Source: Lysobacteraceae bacterium
GTDB taxonomy: Bacteria; Pseudomonadota; Gammaproteobacteria; Xanthomonadales; Xanthomonadaceae
NCBI GenBank assembly: GCA_003449195.1
Contig: DMID01000120.1
Location: 1 to 8,445 of the forward strand
Length of the DNA: 8,445 bases
Direction of reading: 5' to 3'
The notes beneath the pieces were generated by a model that was given only the letters and a program-made list of their open reading frames with translations, did not search any database and was not told the DNA's origin. A program made the position numbers and the translations under genes. Of the stretch, positions 6,212-8,445 are shown piece by piece (the first letter of the stretch is position 1; each line of letters opens with the position of its first letter).

Positions 6212-7513
6212 ATGACCGTTCCCACCGCCGTCGCCGCGTCGCGCACCAACCCGGCGTCGTCCATCGCCATCGTCGGCGTGCTGTTTTTCGTGATCGGCTT
6301 CTTCACATGGGTCAACGGGCCACTGATCACCTTCGTGCGGCTGGCCTTCGATCTGGACGAGGTCAATGCCTTCCTCGTGCTGATGGTGTTCTACCTGTCC
6401 TACTTCTTCCTCGCCCTGCCGTCGTCGTGGATCCTCAAGCGCACCGGCATGAAGAAGGGGCTCGCATTGAGCCTGGTGGTGATGTCGGCGGGGGCGGCGA
6501 TGTTTGGCCAGTTTTCCACCCAGCGCTGGTATCCGGGTGCGTTGGCCGGGCTGTTCGTGATCGGCAGCAGCCTGGCCTTGCTGCAGACGGCGGTGAACCC
6601 GTACATCAGCATCCTCGGCCCGCACGAGAGCGCGGCACGGCGCATCGCGCTGATGGGCATCTGCAACAAGATCGCGGGCATCCTCGCGCCGCTGGTGATC
6701 GGCACGCTGGTGCTGCACGGCGTGGGCGACCTGTCGGCGCAGGTGGCCGATGCCGACCCGGCGACCAAGGCCGTCCTGCTCGACCGGTTTGCCGCCAAGA
6801 TCCACGTGCCCTATCTGACGATGGCCGGCATCGTGCTGGTGCTGGCCATCGGCGTGCTGTTCTCGCCGTTGCCGGAGTTGAAACCGTCCGAAGTCAACGC
6901 CGGCGCCGGTGCGTCGGGTGCGGGCAAGGCCGGCGAGCGCACCAGCATCTTCCAGTTTCCGCACCTGTGGCTGGGCGTGCTGTGCCTGTTCGTCTACGTG
7001 GGCGTGGAGGTGATGGCCGGCGACGCCATCGGCACCTACGGCCACGGCTTCGACCTGCCGCTGGACCAGACCAAGGTGTTCACCTCGTTCACGCTGGGCG
7101 CGATGCTGGCCGGCTATCTGGCCGGGCTGGTGCTGATCCCGCGTTTCGTGTCGCAGGAGCGCTGGCTCAGCGTGTCGGCCGTGCTCGGCGTGCTGTTCTC
7201 CATCGGTGCATTGCTGACGCACGGCTACGTGTCGGTGGGCTTCGTCGCCGCGCTCGGGTTTGCCAACGCGATGATGTGGCCGGCGATCTTCCCGCTGGCG
7301 ATCCGCGGGCTGGGCCGTTTCACCGAAACCGGCTCGGCACTGCTGGTGATGGGCATCGCCGGCGGCGCGGTGATCCCGCCGCTGTTCGCGCTGCTCAAGC
7401 AGCACTTCGACTTCCAGTGGGTGTTCGCCGCGCTGATGGTGCCGTGCTACCTGTACATCCTGTTCTATTCGCTGCGCGGGCACCGCGTCGGCCTGGCCGG
7501 GGCCGGGCACTGA
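6212..7513 (+). CDS. nagP: MFS sugar transporter, NagP/FucP type (probable GlcNAc permease)
   Basis: Inner-membrane proton-coupled sugar permease of 433 residues with about 12 hydrophobic segments in two halves, split by a hydrophilic loop at about 220-247. Family hallmarks of the FucP/glucose-galactose/NagP group are present: NGPLITFVR (35-43), LQTAVNPYISILGP (124-137) followed by SAARRIALMGICNKIAG, and in the second half FANAMMWPAIFPLAIRGLG (350-368) with GSALLVMGIAGGAVIPP. It would take GlcNAc released in the periplasm into the cytoplasm for the divergently encoded kinase. The ATG at 6212 was chosen because it begins just before the first membrane segment, with GGGA 8 nt upstream; an in-frame GTG at 6119 would put coding sequence across the candidate promoter and operator. 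The LacI gene starts 7 bp after its stop, so the two are probably co-transcribed. The family is secure. GlcNAc specificity rests on neighbours; glucose, galactose or fucose transport by relatives is known. Confidence 0.93.
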   Translation: MTVPTAVAASRTNPASSIAIVGVLFFVIGFFTWVNGPLITFVRLAFDLDEVNAFLVLMVFYLSYFFLALPSSWILKRTGMKKGLALSLVVMSAGAAMFGQFSTQRWYPGALAGLFVIGSSLALLQTAVNPYISILGPHESAARRIALMGICNKIAGILAPLVIGTLVLHGVGDLSAQVADADPATKAVLLDRFAAKIHVPYLTMAGIVLVLAIGVLFSPLPELKPSEVNAGAGASGAGKAGERTSIFQFPHLWLGVLCLFVYVGVEVMAGDAIGTYGHGFDLPLDQTKVFTSFTLGAMLAGYLAGLVLIPRFVSQERWLSVSAVLGVLFSIGALLTHGYVSVGFVAALGFANAMMWPAIFPLAIRGLGRFTETGSALLVMGIAGGAVIPPLFALLKQHFDFQWVFAALMVPCYLYILFYSLRGHRVGLAGAGH

Positions 7514-7520
7514 TTCGGGC

Positions 7521-8445
7521 ATGATGGACCGGACTCCCCCCACGCCGATGAACCCCATGCGCAGACCCACCATCAAGGACGTGGCCGAACTGGCGAAGGT
7601 CTCGCTGAAGACCGTCTCGCGCGTCATCAACAACGAGCCGTCGGTGATGCAGGCCACCCGCGCGCGGGTGCTGCGCGCCATCGCCGACCTCGACTACGAA
7701 CCGGACCCGTCCGCGCGCAACCTGCGCAGCGGCACGCCGTTCGTGATCGGGCTGGTGTACGACAACCCCAACCCGTACCACATCATCGCCATCCAGAACG
7801 GCGTGCTGGCGGCGTGCCGGGAAACCGGCTTCGGCCTGCAGATCCATCCCTGCGATTCCAGCTCGCCGCTGCTGGCCGATGAGCTGTGCGAGTGGGCGCA
7901 GCGTTCGCGCCTGGCCGGGATGGTGCTGACCGCGCCGATGTCCGAGCGGGCCGATCTGGTGGCGGCGCTGCGCGCGCGCAACGTGCCGCTGGTACGCATC
8001 ATCGCCGCTTCCGAAGACCCGGCCGACGGGCCGTGCGTGTTCGTCAACGACAACGATGCCGCCTACGAAGTCACCGAACACCTGATCCAGCTCGGACACC
8101 AGCGCATCGGCTTTCTGTGGGGCGGGCAGTCGCACCGTTCCAGCACCGAGCGCTACCTTGGCTACGAGCGCGCGCTGCGCGACTATGGCATCGAGCCGGA
8201 CAAGCATCTGGTGGTGCAGGGCGACTACACCTTCGACGACGGCTTCCGCGGCGCGCGCCGCCTGCTGGCGTTGCGCGACCCGCCGACCGCGATCTTCGGT
8301 TCCAACGACGAGATCGCCGCCGGCGTGCTGGCTGCGGCCAAGTCGGCCGGCATGAACGTGCCCTACGACCTGTCCATCGCCGGTTTCGAGGACAGCCCGT
8401 TCTCCAAGCAGTCCTGGCCGCCGCTGACCACCGCCAAGCAGGCCA
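7521..8445 (+). CDS. LacI-family transcriptional repressor (3' end missing), probable GlcNAc regulator
   Basis: DNA-binding repressor, 308 complete codons visible from the first ATG; LacI proteins are usually about 335-350, so some 30-45 residues are missing. The helix-turn-helix is clear (TIKDVAELAKVSLKTVSRVINN), followed by the hinge region (YEPDPSARNLRSG, with the minor-groove Leu) and a periplasmic-binding-protein-like sugar domain (VFVNDNDAAYEVTEHLIQLGHQRIGFLWG, YLGYERALRDYGI, TAIFGSNDEIAAGVL, DLSIAGFEDSPF). In-frame ATGs occur at 7521, 7524, 7548 and 7557; none has a strong ribosome site. The 7557 start (MRRPTIKDVAE) looks most like relatives, while 7521 lies 7 bp after the transporter stop and suits translational coupling. 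It probably represses both divergent transcripts through the TGACAACGAT elements, with GlcNAc, GlcNAc-6-P or a related sugar as inducer. Equivalent to NagR by context; effector and target are inferred. Confidence 0.93.
   Translation, partial: MMDRTPPTPMNPMRRPTIKDVAELAKVSLKTVSRVINNEPSVMQATRARVLRAIADLDYEPDPSARNLRSGTPFVIGLVYDNPNPYHIIAIQNGVLAACRETGFGLQIHPCDSSSPLLADELCEWAQRSRLAGMVLTAPMSERADLVAALRARNVPLVRIIAASEDPADGPCVFVNDNDAAYEVTEHLIQLGHQRIGFLWGGQSHRSSTERYLGYERALRDYGIEPDKHLVVQGDYTFDDGFRGARRLLALRDPPTAIFGSNDEIAAGVLAAAKSAGMNVPYDLSIAGFEDSPFSKQSWPPLTTAKQA

Noticed and set aside
5890..6366. 158-residue minus-strand open frame across the divergent promoter region
   Set aside because: No recognisable motif or good ribosome site, and it overlaps both the promoter candidates and the transporter's first membrane segments.
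4711..7524. 937-residue plus-strand open frame spanning the kinase, the intergenic region and the transporter
   Set aside because: It runs antisense to the kinase, through the promoter region, then out of frame through the transporter. The translation is low-complexity Arg/Gly/Ala and shows no domain.
6194..7681. 495-residue minus-strand open frame opposite the transporter and LacI start
   Set aside because: Gln/His/Arg-rich antisense shadow of two well-supported genes on the other strand.
1..8445. Mobile elements, CRISPR arrays, tRNA or rRNA genes, defence or biosynthetic systems
   Set aside because: No terminal inverted repeats with a transposase, no regularly spaced repeats, no RNA-gene-like structure and no unknown gene families were found. 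The window reads as an ordinary chromosomal sugar-catabolism locus.

Overview
The window is a high-GC proteobacterial sugar-uptake locus. The outer-membrane receptor is of the large Xanthomonas/Caulobacter carbohydrate type. Combined with a Glk-family kinase, a FucP/NagP-type transporter and a LacI regulator, this points to a member of the Xanthomonadaceae (Xanthomonas, Stenotrophomonas, Pseudoxanthomonas or Lysobacter relatives). Genus cannot be fixed from the sequence alone.

Layout. Three genes lie on the minus strand, in transcription order: a Glk-family sugar kinase (5817 to 4786), a TonB-dependent receptor (4680 to 2011), and a GH20 beta-N-acetylhexosaminidase (from 1907, running off the left edge). 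A 394-bp divergent promoter region (5818-6211) separates them from two plus-strand genes: an MFS sugar transporter of the NagP/FucP type (6212-7513) and, 7 bp further on, a LacI-family repressor (from 7521, running off the right edge). An intrinsic terminator (1942-1971) sits after the receptor gene, only about 35 nt before the hexosaminidase start.

How the genes fit together (inference from families). Chitooligosaccharides or other GlcNAc-containing glycans enter the periplasm through the TonB-dependent receptor. The secreted GH20 enzyme releases GlcNAc, NagP carries it across the inner membrane, and the kinase phosphorylates it. GlcNAc-6-P deacetylase (nagA) and GlcN-6-P deaminase (nagB or the SIS-type nagB-II) are not in the window and would be expected nearby, perhaps beyond the LacI gene. 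The LacI protein is the likely local repressor. The 10-mer TGACAACGAT occurs at both divergent promoter candidates, overlapping or just downstream of the -10, which suits a shared operator.

Overall this is a recognisable N-acetylglucosamine/chitin catabolic locus, not a novel system. The points worth a second look are the shared operator-like elements, a His-to-Gln change in the sugar-binding motif of the kinase, the terminator tight against the hexosaminidase gene, and a few hairpins in the spacers.
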